Positions 35,837-43,560 of a stretch of DNA of 43,560 nt are shown in pieces. Each line of letters begins with the position of its first letter. The stretch's first letter is position 1. The stretch is taken from NCBI GenBank assembly GCA_964444135.1, contig CAYUFX010000033.1, positions 1-43,560 of the forward strand, in the 5' to 3' direction. The translations under genes and the position numbers were made by a program. Origin of the DNA: NIOZ-UU13 sp964444135. GTDB lineage: Bacteria; Planctomycetota; Phycisphaerae; Sedimentisphaerales; Anaerobacaceae. The notes under the pieces are model-generated. The model made no database searches. It was not told the DNA's origin and worked only from the letters and a program-made list of their open reading frames with translations.

Positions 35837-35945
35837 GTCATTTCGACTGAAGCGATGTGTAGCATCGCGGAAGGGAGGAATCTATTTTTAAATAGATTCC
35901 TCGGCTCCGTGCCCCGAGAAATCGGGGCACTGCGCTCGGAATGAC
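35837..35945. repeat. 109-bp four-stem palindromic element between convergent genes
   Basis: An outer stem (GTCATTTCGA/TCGGAATGAC) encloses three perfect hairpins: GCGATG/CATCGC (35852-35868), GGAATCTATTT/AAATAGATTCC (35877-35900), and GTGCCCCGA/TCGGGGCAC with a GAAA loop (35909-35930). It lies between a + strand and a - strand gene and could serve as a two-way terminator. Confidence 0.9.
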
Positions 35946-35982
35946 GTTCTGAAATCCAATTATAAAAAACTTGTACAAGGCG

Positions 35983-36951
35983 CTAATATTTATCAATCGG
36001 CAGTGGGATATTGTCCTGCGGGTCCCGCAAATTGATGTATTTTGCTCCGCCTGACAGTGTGCCGTACTCTTTGTAATAGCCGTAAAGCTTCGCCAATTTC
36101 TGCTCATCGGTAGATTCCAGATACCGCTGCCATTTGCCCACCTCAGCTCCCCATATAATCTGCGTATTGTCCTTGACGTACATAACAATGTGCGGGTGCT
36201 GAGTATTTTCTCTGCCGTTGAAATTGCTCACATCGACCCTGTCGATTTCGTAAAGCAGCGGCTTATCTTGTGTAACAAGTCTGTCCATTCGTCTGAGCTG
36301 CTCTAATATCGCTATAGCCGCCGCGAGGTCGTCGCGCTGCCAGACTTCACCTAATGGCGGCGTTTTTGTTATTAGCGGCAGTCCTGTTATCTTTACTATC
36401 GGCAGATGCGGCATCGCCACAAAATCGAGCACCACCAGCTCGGCGTCCACGTAAAACTGGCGCAGACCCGATTTGACCAGCGCCACAGGTCTTCGCCACC
36501 GTCCTTCGATGCGGAATCCATCATGCGTTCTCTGCACTGTTACCTCATCCAGCCATACGACCTCTCTGGCGATATTCTGCTGCACCGGGCCGGCGGCATT
36601 TTCATCAAGTCTTAAATCCCCGCCGTCACCTCCTGCAGCGGCCAGAACCTTTTGCTTAAGCTGGTCGTTCACCCAGGCTGGGACATTCGCCAATTCCAGA
36701 CGAATTGTATTGCCCGAGATGGGGGTAGTTTCTTTTACGTATTTTTCTAAGAAGGAAAAACCGACCACTATCCCCACCAAAATGCAGGCTGCGGCGCACA
36801 CAAAAACACAGGCCACTGCCGATATTTTTAAGATTCTTATCAAACTCGGGCCGACTCGGCTGGCTTGTCTTTTCTTCATTCTTTTTGAGGTGCCGGGCTT
36901 AAATGATATTCTTTCCGTCCTGCTTTTTTTTCTTTTCCTTCTCGCTGCCAT
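35983..36951 (-). CDS. ftsQ: FtsQ/DivIB-like cell-division protein
   Basis: 322 aa with a very basic N-terminus (about 30 residues, many Arg/Lys), one membrane helix (about 42-66), a POTRA-like region (about 75-150) and a beta-rich C-terminus ending YINLRDPQDNIPLP, typical of FtsQ. It follows ddl by 9 bp, the normal murC-murB-ddl-ftsQ order of the dcw cluster. The next gene is not ftsA/ftsZ but a convergent pair, agreeing with the reported lack of ftsZ in Planctomycetota. FtsQ homology is clearer by position than by motif. Confidence 0.78.
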   Translation of the reverse strand: MAARRKRKKSRTERISFKPGTSKRMKKRQASRVGPSLIRILKISAVACVFVCAAACILVGIVVGFSFLEKYVKETTPISGNTIRLELANVPAWVNDQLKQKVLAAAGGDGGDLRLDENAAGPVQQNIAREVVWLDEVTVQRTHDGFRIEGRWRRPVALVKSGLRQFYVDAELVVLDFVAMPHLPIVKITGLPLITKTPPLGEVWQRDDLAAAIAILEQLRRMDRLVTQDKPLLYEIDRVDVSNFNGRENTQHPHIVMYVKDNTQIIWGAEVGKWQRYLESTDEQKLAKLYGYYKEYGTLSGGAKYINLRDPQDNIPLPIDKY

Positions 36952-36960
36952 AATCTCGTT

Positions 36961-37899
36961 TCACGCTTGGCCCCTCACGAGCGGTGAGTATGCTGCCTCG
37001 ACGATTTTCGAGCACAAATCGCTCATCGTAAATCCCGCCTTTGCCGCTGCCTTGGGTAAAAGTGAATGCGTTGTAAAGCCCGGAATTGTATTAAGCTCCA
37101 GTGCGTAGGCAATTTCCTCATCGCTCAGCATAAAATCAACTCTTGCAAAGTGCCGACAGCCAAGCACATAGAAACAATCCATCGCCGCCTGTTCAATTTG
37201 GGCCCTCAGAGCAGGGTCCCTAATCGTATCGAACAGATACTCCGTTTGCTCATCATTATATTTTGCCTGGTAATCGTAAAAGCCTGTTTGACTTCTAACC
37301 TCAATAATTGGAAGCGCCCCGTCTTCCAGGATACTGACTGTTATTTCTTTACCCCGGATGAATTTTTCAATCATACAATCGCCGAACTCACGGAAGGTTT
37401 TCTGAGCCGTGTCAATGACTTCGTGCACCTCGGCAATAATACTGACACCAACGCTGCTTCCCTGCTTTGCGGGCTTGACAACATATTCGTCTGCAAGGTA
37501 CTGCAATTGTTTTTCAAGCTGGTTGATATTAGTCCTCGCGTTGAACTCAATCGCCGCAGGTGTAGCCACACCGGCTTCGGCAAAGAGCTTTTTGCTCGCC
37601 ATTTTGTCAAACGCCAGTTTGCTTGCTATTGGCCCGCTTCCCGTGTAGATAAGAGATTTGTCCTGGAGTATTTGCTGGAGCTGCCCGTCTTCGCCGAATT
37701 CGCCGTGCAGGGCGGGGAAGAACACATCTATGCTGCTATCTTCCAAGATGTCAAGGTTGTCCGGTCGAACGTCGGCTGTTACCACGTTAAAGCCGGCCTC
37801 TTTTAACGCTTCTGAAACACACTCACCGCTTTGAATACTTATTTCGCGCTCGGACCCTATTCCCCCTGTAAGGACAGCTACTTTTAATTTGCTGCTCAC
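36961..37899 (-). CDS. ddl: D-alanine--D-alanine ligase
   Basis: ATP-grasp ligase that makes the D-Ala-D-Ala peptide end of peptidoglycan; 312 aa. GGIGSEREIS and PALHGEFGEDG open the fold; VVKPAKQGSSVGV is the ATP-binding loop and LNTIPGFT the C-terminal motif. Start is GTG at 37899 with AAGGAACTG about 12 bp upstream. The gap to murB is 15 bp. Confidence 0.96.
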   Translation of the reverse strand: MSSKLKVAVLTGGIGSEREISIQSGECVSEALKEAGFNVVTADVRPDNLDILEDSSIDVFFPALHGEFGEDGQLQQILQDKSLIYTGSGPIASKLAFDKMASKKLFAEAGVATPAAIEFNARTNINQLEKQLQYLADEYVVKPAKQGSSVGVSIIAEVHEVIDTAQKTFREFGDCMIEKFIRGKEITVSILEDGALPIIEVRSQTGFYDYQAKYNDEQTEYLFDTIRDPALRAQIEQAAMDCFYVLGCRHFARVDFMLSDEEIAYALELNTIPGFTTHSLLPKAAAKAGFTMSDLCSKIVEAAYSPLVRGQA

Positions 37900-37914
37900 T
37901 GTTTTTTCAGTTCC

Positions 37915-38796
37915 TTAATCCCATACTTCAATTTCAAGCTCCAGCTCGGTGTCGAAATGTTCTTTAACTCTCTGTTTTATGGCCTCTATCAGTCTTTTGA
38001 CGTCGCGGCTTGCGCACCCTTTTTCGGCGATTATGAAATTTGCATGCTTTTCGCTGACCACAGCCCCGCCGATTTGCAGCCCTTTTAGACCGGCCCTGTC
38101 AATCAAAGCGCCAGCCGAAACTCCTCTTGGGTTCTTAAAAATGCAGCCGGAATTCTTCGTATTCAGCGGCTGATTGTTCTTTTTATAAATCCAGATTTCT
38201 TTTACCGTCCGCATGATTTGTTCCGAGTCAGCCGCGTTAAGTTTCAACCGGGCGTTGAGAATGAATTTTGCAGTGATATTTGTCCGGCGGTAGTCGAATA
38301 CCAGTTCCGGTTTGCTCTTCTCAAAGACATTGCCCTGGCCATCCATCAGCGTAACGCTTTCTACCGCTGCACCGAAATCTCCGAAGTTGCCCCCCGCATT
38401 CATTTTCACAGCTCCTCCAACAGAACCGGGTATCCCTGTCAAGGCCTCGATGCCTGAAAGACCTTTTTCCACACACGTTAAAACCAGCTTACTCAATTCC
38501 GTCCCTGCCCAGGCAATAACCTCCTCACCATCAAACTCTATTTGTCTGAACTGCTCTGAATCGAGTTTTATTACTGCCCCCCGCAGTCCCTCATCACTGA
38601 TTAGCAGATTGGAGCCGAAGCCTATCACGTAAATCCGGATGTTGTTTTCGTTGCATCGCTGGACTACTTCTTTGAGCTGTTTGACTGTTTTTGGCTTGAT
38701 AAAATAGTCAGTCGGCCCCCCAAGCCCGTACCACGTATGCTTGGCCAATGGATAATTGGTCTCAACTATTTTCTCTAAACCGCTGAACGCACTCAT
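37915..38796 (-). CDS. murB: UDP-N-acetylenolpyruvoylglucosamine reductase
   Basis: FAD-dependent reductase that makes UDP-MurNAc; 293 aa, type II by size. FAD-binding GFGSNLLISD, GIPGSVGGAV and the YRRT motif are present. The usual catalytic serine of xGSxFKNP is a cysteine here (NSGCIFKNP), a conservative swap. Its ATG lies inside the 3' end of murC (35-bp overlap), so translation is probably coupled. Confidence 0.96.
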   Translation of the reverse strand: MSAFSGLEKIVETNYPLAKHTWYGLGGPTDYFIKPKTVKQLKEVVQRCNENNIRIYVIGFGSNLLISDEGLRGAVIKLDSEQFRQIEFDGEEVIAWAGTELSKLVLTCVEKGLSGIEALTGIPGSVGGAVKMNAGGNFGDFGAAVESVTLMDGQGNVFEKSKPELVFDYRRTNITAKFILNARLKLNAADSEQIMRTVKEIWIYKKNNQPLNTKNSGCIFKNPRGVSAGALIDRAGLKGLQIGGAVVSEKHANFIIAEKGCASRDVKRLIEAIKQRVKEHFDTELELEIEVWD

Positions 38797-40330
38797 CTGT
38801 TACCTTCCAAATATCGCCTGCACCCATACTAACTACAACGTCGCCGGGGGTAACTTTGCTCTCTAAATAATCACAAATAGCCCCGAAATTGTCGATAAAT
38901 AACGCCTCGGTGCCGTTGGCTCGCATCCTTGCGACAAGTATCTGGGCGTTAACCTCTTTTTTTGCCGAGGCCGAATCCCGGACGAAATAAATCTCCGGCA
39001 CAATAGTTATATCGGCAAGCTTAAAGCTTTCCGCAAAATCATCAAGCAAAAATCTCGTTCTGCTGTACTGGTGCGGCTGAAAAATACACCAGATTCGTTT
39101 CGGCCGATACCTTTGCCGTATCGCCTGCAACGATGCCCTTATTTCCGTTGGGTGGTGTGCGTAGTCGTCAAGAACTGTAATTTCGCCGAACCACCCCTTA
39201 AACATCAGCCGACGCTCGATTCCTGTAAAGCCCGGCAGCAATTCAAGTACCTGCCCGTGCTCCAGCCCTGCGTTAACCGCCATTGCTACCACTGCCAGTG
39301 CGTTTAGTATATTATGTCTGCCCGGCAGTGAGATCCGAGTTGCTCCTAACAATGTACCATTATGATAAACGTCAAAGCCATAAAGTCCCTCATTTAGCAC
39401 AATGTTCTTAGCGTAGAAATTACAATTTTCATCAAGCCCAAAAGTCTCATAGCGCACCACTTTGTCATTCCCGCGAAACTTGTCCTCGACTCCGATCGGG
39501 GAACGGGAATCCATAATTATTTTCGCCACATTTATATCCTTCCCGTTGGCAATCACCACACCCCCCAGTTTGGTGCCAGAAGCAAATTCACCAAATGCCT
39601 CGACTATTTCGTCCTCATTCTTATAGTAATCCAGATGGTCCTGCTCGATATTCAGTATGCAGGCGATTTTCGGTTTTAGATTCAGAAAGCTTCTATCGTA
39701 TTCGCACGCCTCGGCCACGAAGTATTTACTATCTGCCACGCCCGAAGAGTTGCCCAATTGACTGATTCTGGCCCCGATGATAAAGTTCGGCTCCAGACCA
39801 GCCTCCTTGAGAACATAGACAAGCCATCCGCTCGTTGTGCTTTTGCCGTGTGTCCCGCTGACAGCGATACCCTCATAGCGGTTCATCAGCTCCCCCAACA
39901 CCTCAGCATATTTATAGACTTTGTATCCTCGCTCCCGCGCCAGTATCAATTCCGGATTATCTTCCTTTATCGCCGCCGAGATAACGACCGCATTCGTTCC
40001 CAGTGCGAGGTTTCTTGCCCGGTGGCCGATTTTTATATCAGCTCCCCTCAGCCGAAGTCCGTCTATAACATCGCTTAGTATTTGGTCTGAGCCGGTCACA
40101 ATCGCCTCGTGTTTCATCAGAAGTTGCGCCAGCCCACTCATCCCGACACCGCCTGCCCCGATGAAGTGGAATCTCATCCCCTCTACGTTTAGTTTTTTGT
40201 GTATGGTTGCCGTTCCGTGTTCGTTAGCAACTCTTACACTCCCCTTGTCATTCCCGCGCAGGCCTGTCCTCGACTCCGATTGGGGGAGGGAATCCATATT
40301 ATTGTAATTTTCTTCATTTGGCTGGTTCAT
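38762..40330 (-). CDS. murC: UDP-N-acetylmuramate--L-alanine ligase with two repeat-encoded insertions
   Basis: Adds L-alanine to UDP-MurNAc. The 522-aa protein has the UDP-binding HFIGAGGVGMSG, the ATP loop SGTHGKSTT, the MurC-typical EACEYDRS, and DDYAHHPTE. I chose ATG 40330 over the longer frame (open to 40441) because AAAGGA lies 6 bp upstream. Two related dispersed repeats are inside the gene: one encodes MDSLPQSESRTGLRGND in a long N-terminal extension (residues 12-28), the other MDSRSPIGVEDKFRGND (273-289) in the central domain just before VVRYETFG. The core motifs remain intact, so function is probably preserved. First gene of the murC-murB-ddl-ftsQ run. Confidence 0.95.
   Translation of the reverse strand: MNQPNEENYNNMDSLPQSESRTGLRGNDKGSVRVANEHGTATIHKKLNVEGMRFHFIGAGGVGMSGLAQLLMKHEAIVTGSDQILSDVIDGLRLRGADIKIGHRARNLALGTNAVVISAAIKEDNPELILARERGYKVYKYAEVLGELMNRYEGIAVSGTHGKSTTSGWLVYVLKEAGLEPNFIIGARISQLGNSSGVADSKYFVAEACEYDRSFLNLKPKIACILNIEQDHLDYYKNEDEIVEAFGEFASGTKLGGVVIANGKDINVAKIIMDSRSPIGVEDKFRGNDKVVRYETFGLDENCNFYAKNIVLNEGLYGFDVYHNGTLLGATRISLPGRHNILNALAVVAMAVNAGLEHGQVLELLPGFTGIERRLMFKGWFGEITVLDDYAHHPTEIRASLQAIRQRYRPKRIWCIFQPHQYSRTRFLLDDFAESFKLADITIVPEIYFVRDSASAKKEVNAQILVARMRANGTEALFIDNFGAICDYLESKVTPGDVVVSMGAGDIWKVTDECVQRFRENS
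39462..39515. repeat. Dispersed GTCATTCCCGCG element inside murC, copy A
   Basis: 54 bp with ends TTGTCATTCCCGCG and GGGAATCCATA. It matches copy B at 40245-40298 with changes in the short variable parts. Confidence 0.92.
40245..40298. repeat. Dispersed GTCATTCCCGCG element inside murC, copy B
   Basis: As copy A; the shared middle TGTCCTCGACTCCGAT is displaced by one base relative to the reading frame. Confidence 0.92.
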
Positions 40331-40476
40331 AGCATCCTTTCTGTGGCATTCTTTCCTTAACAAAAGTACGGATAGTCTAACATAGAAATCAGACACAGAA
40401 AAGAAAAAAGCTGGCACCCGCATAAGGTGGACAGCGCGCAACCCAAATAATCAATAGTAAATAGCAAATTAAAAAA

Positions 40477-40509
40477 GGGGCCTATACCGAACCAATCGGT
40501 ATAGGCCCC
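40477..40509 (-). terminator. Intrinsic terminator of the LamG gene
   Basis: A perfect 14-bp stem (GGGGCCTATACCGA and complement) with loop ACCAA. On the minus strand it is followed by TTTTTTAATTT. It lies just after the LamG gene's stop at 40548. Confidence 0.92.
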
Positions 40510-40547
40510 GGATTAATTAAAGATTTACTCAATCGAAAACAGCAATA

Positions 40548-43500
40548 TTAGTTACCTGCAAGGTACATAATCTCACTATCAGACAAAGCCCGGTTGTATA
40601 TCGCAACTTCATCAATTGCGCCAATCCAGTCGCTCCTCCATCCATCCGAGCCGATAAGCAAGCTGGAAGGCCCGCCGACAATGCTGGTCATGGGGGCTGA
40701 ATCTGTTTCCAAACCGTCTAAATAGCATCGCACGGTCTCACCATCATGCGTTCCAGCAACATGGTACCATTCTCCCACCGCCAGATCCTGATTGACGTAA
40801 ACCCATACTCTGTTATCCGTTCCATTAAACTGAAATCCCATGATAGTCGGCTTATCCGTGTTCCAGCCGTATCTGAGCTGCCAGCTCCATCCTCTAACTG
40901 AATCCGCCTTAGATAAGGGCGCCGTCTCTACACTACCATCTGTGCCGGGTTTTATCCAAATCCCCATCGAGATGGGACCGGTGATGTCCAGGCGCGGATC
41001 GAAACCGCAATCCACATAGGACTCGCCGTCGAATTCCATCGCCATGCCGAAGCCAGCCGGTCCTTCGACAAAGGCCGGGGCACCGACTATAGTACCATGG
41101 AGCTCGTTACCGGAACTATCATCCGTGTTATTCTCTAGAGCGTAATACGCAACCAGACCATCTGTGCCGGGATCAACCGGCTCCGGAACAATTGCCAACA
41201 CGGCTGTACCCCACCCAGAGGCATCATTCCAGGCTTCTGTGGCGGAAAATGTGAGAAGCTTATTTTCACGCGAATCACCGCCGTCGTCGTCGTCATTGTA
41301 GTAACAGTCAATACCGATCAAGTCACCAGCCTGGGGCGCTGCGCCCCATATCGACAGCCAGGGCATCTTTATCTCGATACGCCAGCCGGTGTCGGTGGTT
41401 ACCTGAGCGTGTTCCATACCTTCGGTAGCTCCTGTAATGTTGGTTCCCTGTATGTCGTCCGTTGTCCACCCAAACGTATACTGGTGGTCGTCTCCGGACA
41501 GCGGGGTGTTTACCTTGGTGTTACCACCGTCGAAATATACCTCCACGCTGTCGTCCTGCCAGGAACTGGCCGAATCATTTTGCAGACTGTCGTCGGTAAC
41601 ATCCACGATAACATAGAGATTCTCCGCATCATACAACACCTTCCAGATGCCGGAGGCATTGGCCGGATCATCCAGAGGAACGAAAGACTGCGTTGATGCG
41701 GCCGCCCAGATTCCATCGTATTCCCCATCAAGCACTGGGGGCTGTATGGCATAGCCGATTTCCATATCGATCTGTTCGACACCTTTCACGACAGCCAGAA
41801 TTTCAAGTCCTGTCAGTGCCCTATTGTAGATACGCACGTCACTCATCAATCCGCTCCAATTCTCTCCCTCGGCACCCTCGTTGTCACCGCCAAAGAAAAG
41901 TGGTTGAGGAAAGTCCAGGGGTTGTGTGAACGTCCCTGAACTGGCTTCAATGCCATTACGGTAATAGGTCAACTGATCTGCGGTTTTCACTACCGCATGG
42001 TGGAGCCAGACGTCGGCGGGAATGTCGTCATAATCCAGGTTGTCGTCGCCGTTGCCATTCATGTGCCACTCGAATTTAGTCGGAGTAAACTTAATGAACT
42101 GACGCGGCACAAAATCGACTGCATTCTCGTCCATCCGATTACCGAGAATAATATCATTGTCCGCCGTGTTTTCAGCATTATGTTTCGCCCAAAAGGCCCA
42201 GGTAAAGTCGTTGGTCAGTGTCATTTGAGGAATGTTGCCGGCGCGAACAAAAGCACCTTCGGCCGTGCCATTAAAACTAATAACGGTGCCACGTTCCGGG
42301 TCGTCAACCCAAACCGAGCCGCCATCGCCCAGGCCGCCAGTGTCGGCGTTTTGTATGGTCCCGTCATTGCCACGGCCGGACGAATCAACCGCTACGGCCC
42401 CTTCGCCCTCATCAAGCATCCAGTGCCCCACTGGACCAGCGGGGACCCCCAATAGCTCCACTTCGGCGATCTGCATACTATTCACAGAACCACCTACGGG
42501 GCCTCGAATGGCCGTGAATATAAGCTGATAGTGAGCGTATGCCACATCATTATCAAACGAAATTTGCGTTGCGTTCATTGTGAAGCGCGGCCACTCAGCC
42601 TCCTGGGCGAAATCGACGATATCGCCACTGGCAATCAACTCATAAGGACCATCTATACCCTCATTAGAACCAGAGAGCTCAAATGCAACCGGGTCACGAC
42701 CGGGAACATCATTGGCTGTGGTTAAAGTCAGCCCGGTAACAATACTCGGGCCCGCTGCAGGTGTAACCTGAATACCAGTGCCACCTGTTCCGGGATCGGG
42801 GTCAAAATCGCCTTTAAAATGCAAATACTTCGTCTCGATGTTATCATCGATGGCCAAGTCGGGCGTTTCAGCACCAGGCCAATCTCCGTCATTCGGGACA
42901 CCCTGGATTGCATCCCCTGGCGCAGTAACATCAACCAGCTTGACTACACTCACGTTGTCGAACGTATATGTCCGTATCTCGCCGGCTGCATGTGAGGTGA
43001 CGAACAGACCAATCAAGACAGGATCCGTCATTTCAATCGTCTGCGCATCACCCTGCTGGGTCCATTCGACTCCGTCGGGCGAATAAGAGCCGCTAATAGC
43101 ATTCCCGACTCGCTCTAACTTAACCCAATACCCGGGCGCTATACCGGCGGCGGTGTCATGCGCTGAGATTGAATCGCCGTCTGCAGCAGGCCGCCACTGG
43201 AAGGCACCGCCACCACCCTCGCTGCCGGTTACAGCCATTAAGGCATGCGTCGAGCCGGCTTCAAGGCTTTGGCGAATCATCACGCCACCCTTGGCCCAGT
43301 TGTTTGAGCCGGTGCCATTATCGACAACGTGTGCGATAATCGTACCATCTCCGGACAGCGGCACGTACGCGTAGTGGAATTCGTCCGCGCTACCCCAGAC
43401 GTCGGCTCCATCGGCGCTAATGACCCATGTGCCGTCACTCTCAGCAGCGCTACCACCGGTGGTGCCTATATCCTGGCTCTGCCATCCCTCCGGCAGCGCA

Positions 43501-43560
43501 GAAGGAGGCTCGGCCGAGAGAACCATATACCCATATCCGAGACTCTGGTCGTGAGCTTCA
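40548..43560 (-). CDS. Large extracellular LamG/CBM9-type protein (C-terminal part)
   Basis: The frame is open to the window edge (codons continue upstream of 43526), so this is the C-terminal 1003 residues of a larger protein. Domains in order, counting from 43526: a jellyroll like DUF1349 (about 14-195); a discoidin-like or F5/8-like segment (about 200-360); LamG-type (about 365-585, GHWMLDEGEG and AVDSSGRGNDG); a CBM9-like module (about 590-775, VLDGEYDGIW and DDSVEVYFDG); a second LamG (about 789-990, LVAYYALENN and EVAIYNRALSDSEI). No PEP-CTERM or LPxTG end is seen. The modules bind carbohydrates, so a polysaccharide-related surface role is likely. The N-terminal, possibly catalytic, part is outside the window. 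Confidence 0.88.
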   Translation of the reverse strand, partial: EAHDQSLGYGYMVLSAEPPSALPEGWQSQDIGTTGGSAAESDGTWVISADGADVWGSADEFHYAYVPLSGDGTIIAHVVDNGTGSNNWAKGGVMIRQSLEAGSTHALMAVTGSEGGGGAFQWRPAADGDSISAHDTAAGIAPGYWVKLERVGNAISGSYSPDGVEWTQQGDAQTIEMTDPVLIGLFVTSHAAGEIRTYTFDNVSVVKLVDVTAPGDAIQGVPNDGDWPGAETPDLAIDDNIETKYLHFKGDFDPDPGTGGTGIQVTPAAGPSIVTGLTLTTANDVPGRDPVAFELSGSNEGIDGPYELIASGDIVDFAQEAEWPRFTMNATQISFDNDVAYAHYQLIFTAIRGPVGGSVNSMQIAEVELLGVPAGPVGHWMLDEGEGAVAVDSSGRGNDGTIQNADTGGLGDGGSVWVDDPERGTVISFNGTAEGAFVRAGNIPQMTLTNDFTWAFWAKHNAENTADNDIILGNRMDENAVDFVPRQFIKFTPTKFEWHMNGNGDDNLDYDDIPADVWLHHAVVKTADQLTYYRNGIEASSGTFTQPLDFPQPLFFGGDNEGAEGENWSGLMSDVRIYNRALTGLEILAVVKGVEQIDMEIGYAIQPPVLDGEYDGIWAAASTQSFVPLDDPANASGIWKVLYDAENLYVIVDVTDDSLQNDSASSWQDDSVEVYFDGGNTKVNTPLSGDDHQYTFGWTTDDIQGTNITGATEGMEHAQVTTDTGWRIEIKMPWLSIWGAAPQAGDLIGIDCYYNDDDDGGDSRENKLLTFSATEAWNDASGWGTAVLAIVPEPVDPGTDGLVAYYALENNTDDSSGNELHGTIVGAPAFVEGPAGFGMAMEFDGESYVDCGFDPRLDITGPISMGIWIKPGTDGSVETAPLSKADSVRGWSWQLRYGWNTDKPTIMGFQFNGTDNRVWVYVNQDLAVGEWYHVAGTHDGETVRCYLDGLETDSAPMTSIVGGPSSLLIGSDGWRSDWIGAIDEVAIYNRALSDSEIMYLAGN

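Noticed and set aside
40331..40441. Longer murC start
   Set aside because: A good RBS sits before ATG 40330 and the upstream frame has no family likeness.
1..43560. tRNA or rRNA genes
   Set aside because: I read the gaps on both strands and saw no convincing cloverleaf with conserved TTCGA-type arms; a tRNA scan would settle it.

Overview
The window looks like a chromosomal segment of a Planctomycetota bacterium, most likely class Phycisphaerae (an inference from gene content; no rRNA or marker phylogeny is available here). Pointers are a fused E1-alpha/E1-beta 2-oxoacid dehydrogenase next to a fucose isomerase-family gene, a CdsA with the variant PGFGG signature, peptidoglycan genes ending in an ftsQ-like gene with no ftsA/ftsZ behind it, two lipoproteins with related N-terminal regions, and a large secreted LamG/CBM9-type protein. 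Most genes are chromosomal housekeeping genes. The spaces between them are full of short repeats.

Layout: (1) 1-9.5 kb: a small secreted hypothetical, then on the + strand the fused pyruvate/acetoin-type dehydrogenase E1, its lipoyl E2, a FucI-family isomerase, and carB behind its own near-consensus promoter. (2) 9.5-10.4 kb: a repeat-rich gap with a previously unlisted 49-aa membrane ORF behind a consensus promoter, a 17-bp tandem repeat, a heptamer tandem repeat and copy 1 of a 110-bp element built on a perfect 30-bp palindrome. (3) 10.4-18.8 kb, - strand: purA, uppS, cdsA, phoH, a 7TM-HD (PgpH-like) phosphohydrolase, ybeY, a CorC/HlyC CBS protein and recO: lipid-carrier synthesis, rRNA maturation and DNA repair. 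(4) 18.8-25.1 kb, - strand: two unknown proteins, a radical SAM/SPASM protein, an 840-aa protein with a kinase-like N-terminus and many membrane helices, and pgpA. (5) 25.1-27.5 kb: an accessory island with copy 2 of the palindromic element, a small membrane protein, an orphan WHH-type HNH nuclease domain, and a REP-flanked RAYT transposase killed by an amber stop and a broken HUH motif. (6) 27.5-35.8 kb: HAD and HIT proteins, an RCC1-repeat lipoprotein and a sister lipoprotein, ilvD, a RusA-like small protein and two overlapping YkgJ-type cysteine-cluster proteins. (7) 36-40.3 kb, - strand: murC-murB-ddl-ftsQ. (8) 40.5-43.56 kb: the C-terminal part of a large extracellular LamG/CBM9 protein with a strong intrinsic terminator.

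The strongest unusual signals are: two copies of a dispersed GTCATTCCCGCG-type element lying in frame inside murC; a 110-bp element with an exact 30-bp palindrome in two inverted copies 15 kb apart; four tandem arrays with unrelated units but the same 7-bp period; a REP/RAYT pair caught in decay; a possible pseudokinase-membrane fusion; and a four-helix-junction-like repeat between convergent genes. I saw no CRISPR array, no tRNA and no rRNA. No obviously complete new defence or biosynthetic system is present; the novelty is mostly in repeat biology and in a few uncharacterised proteins.
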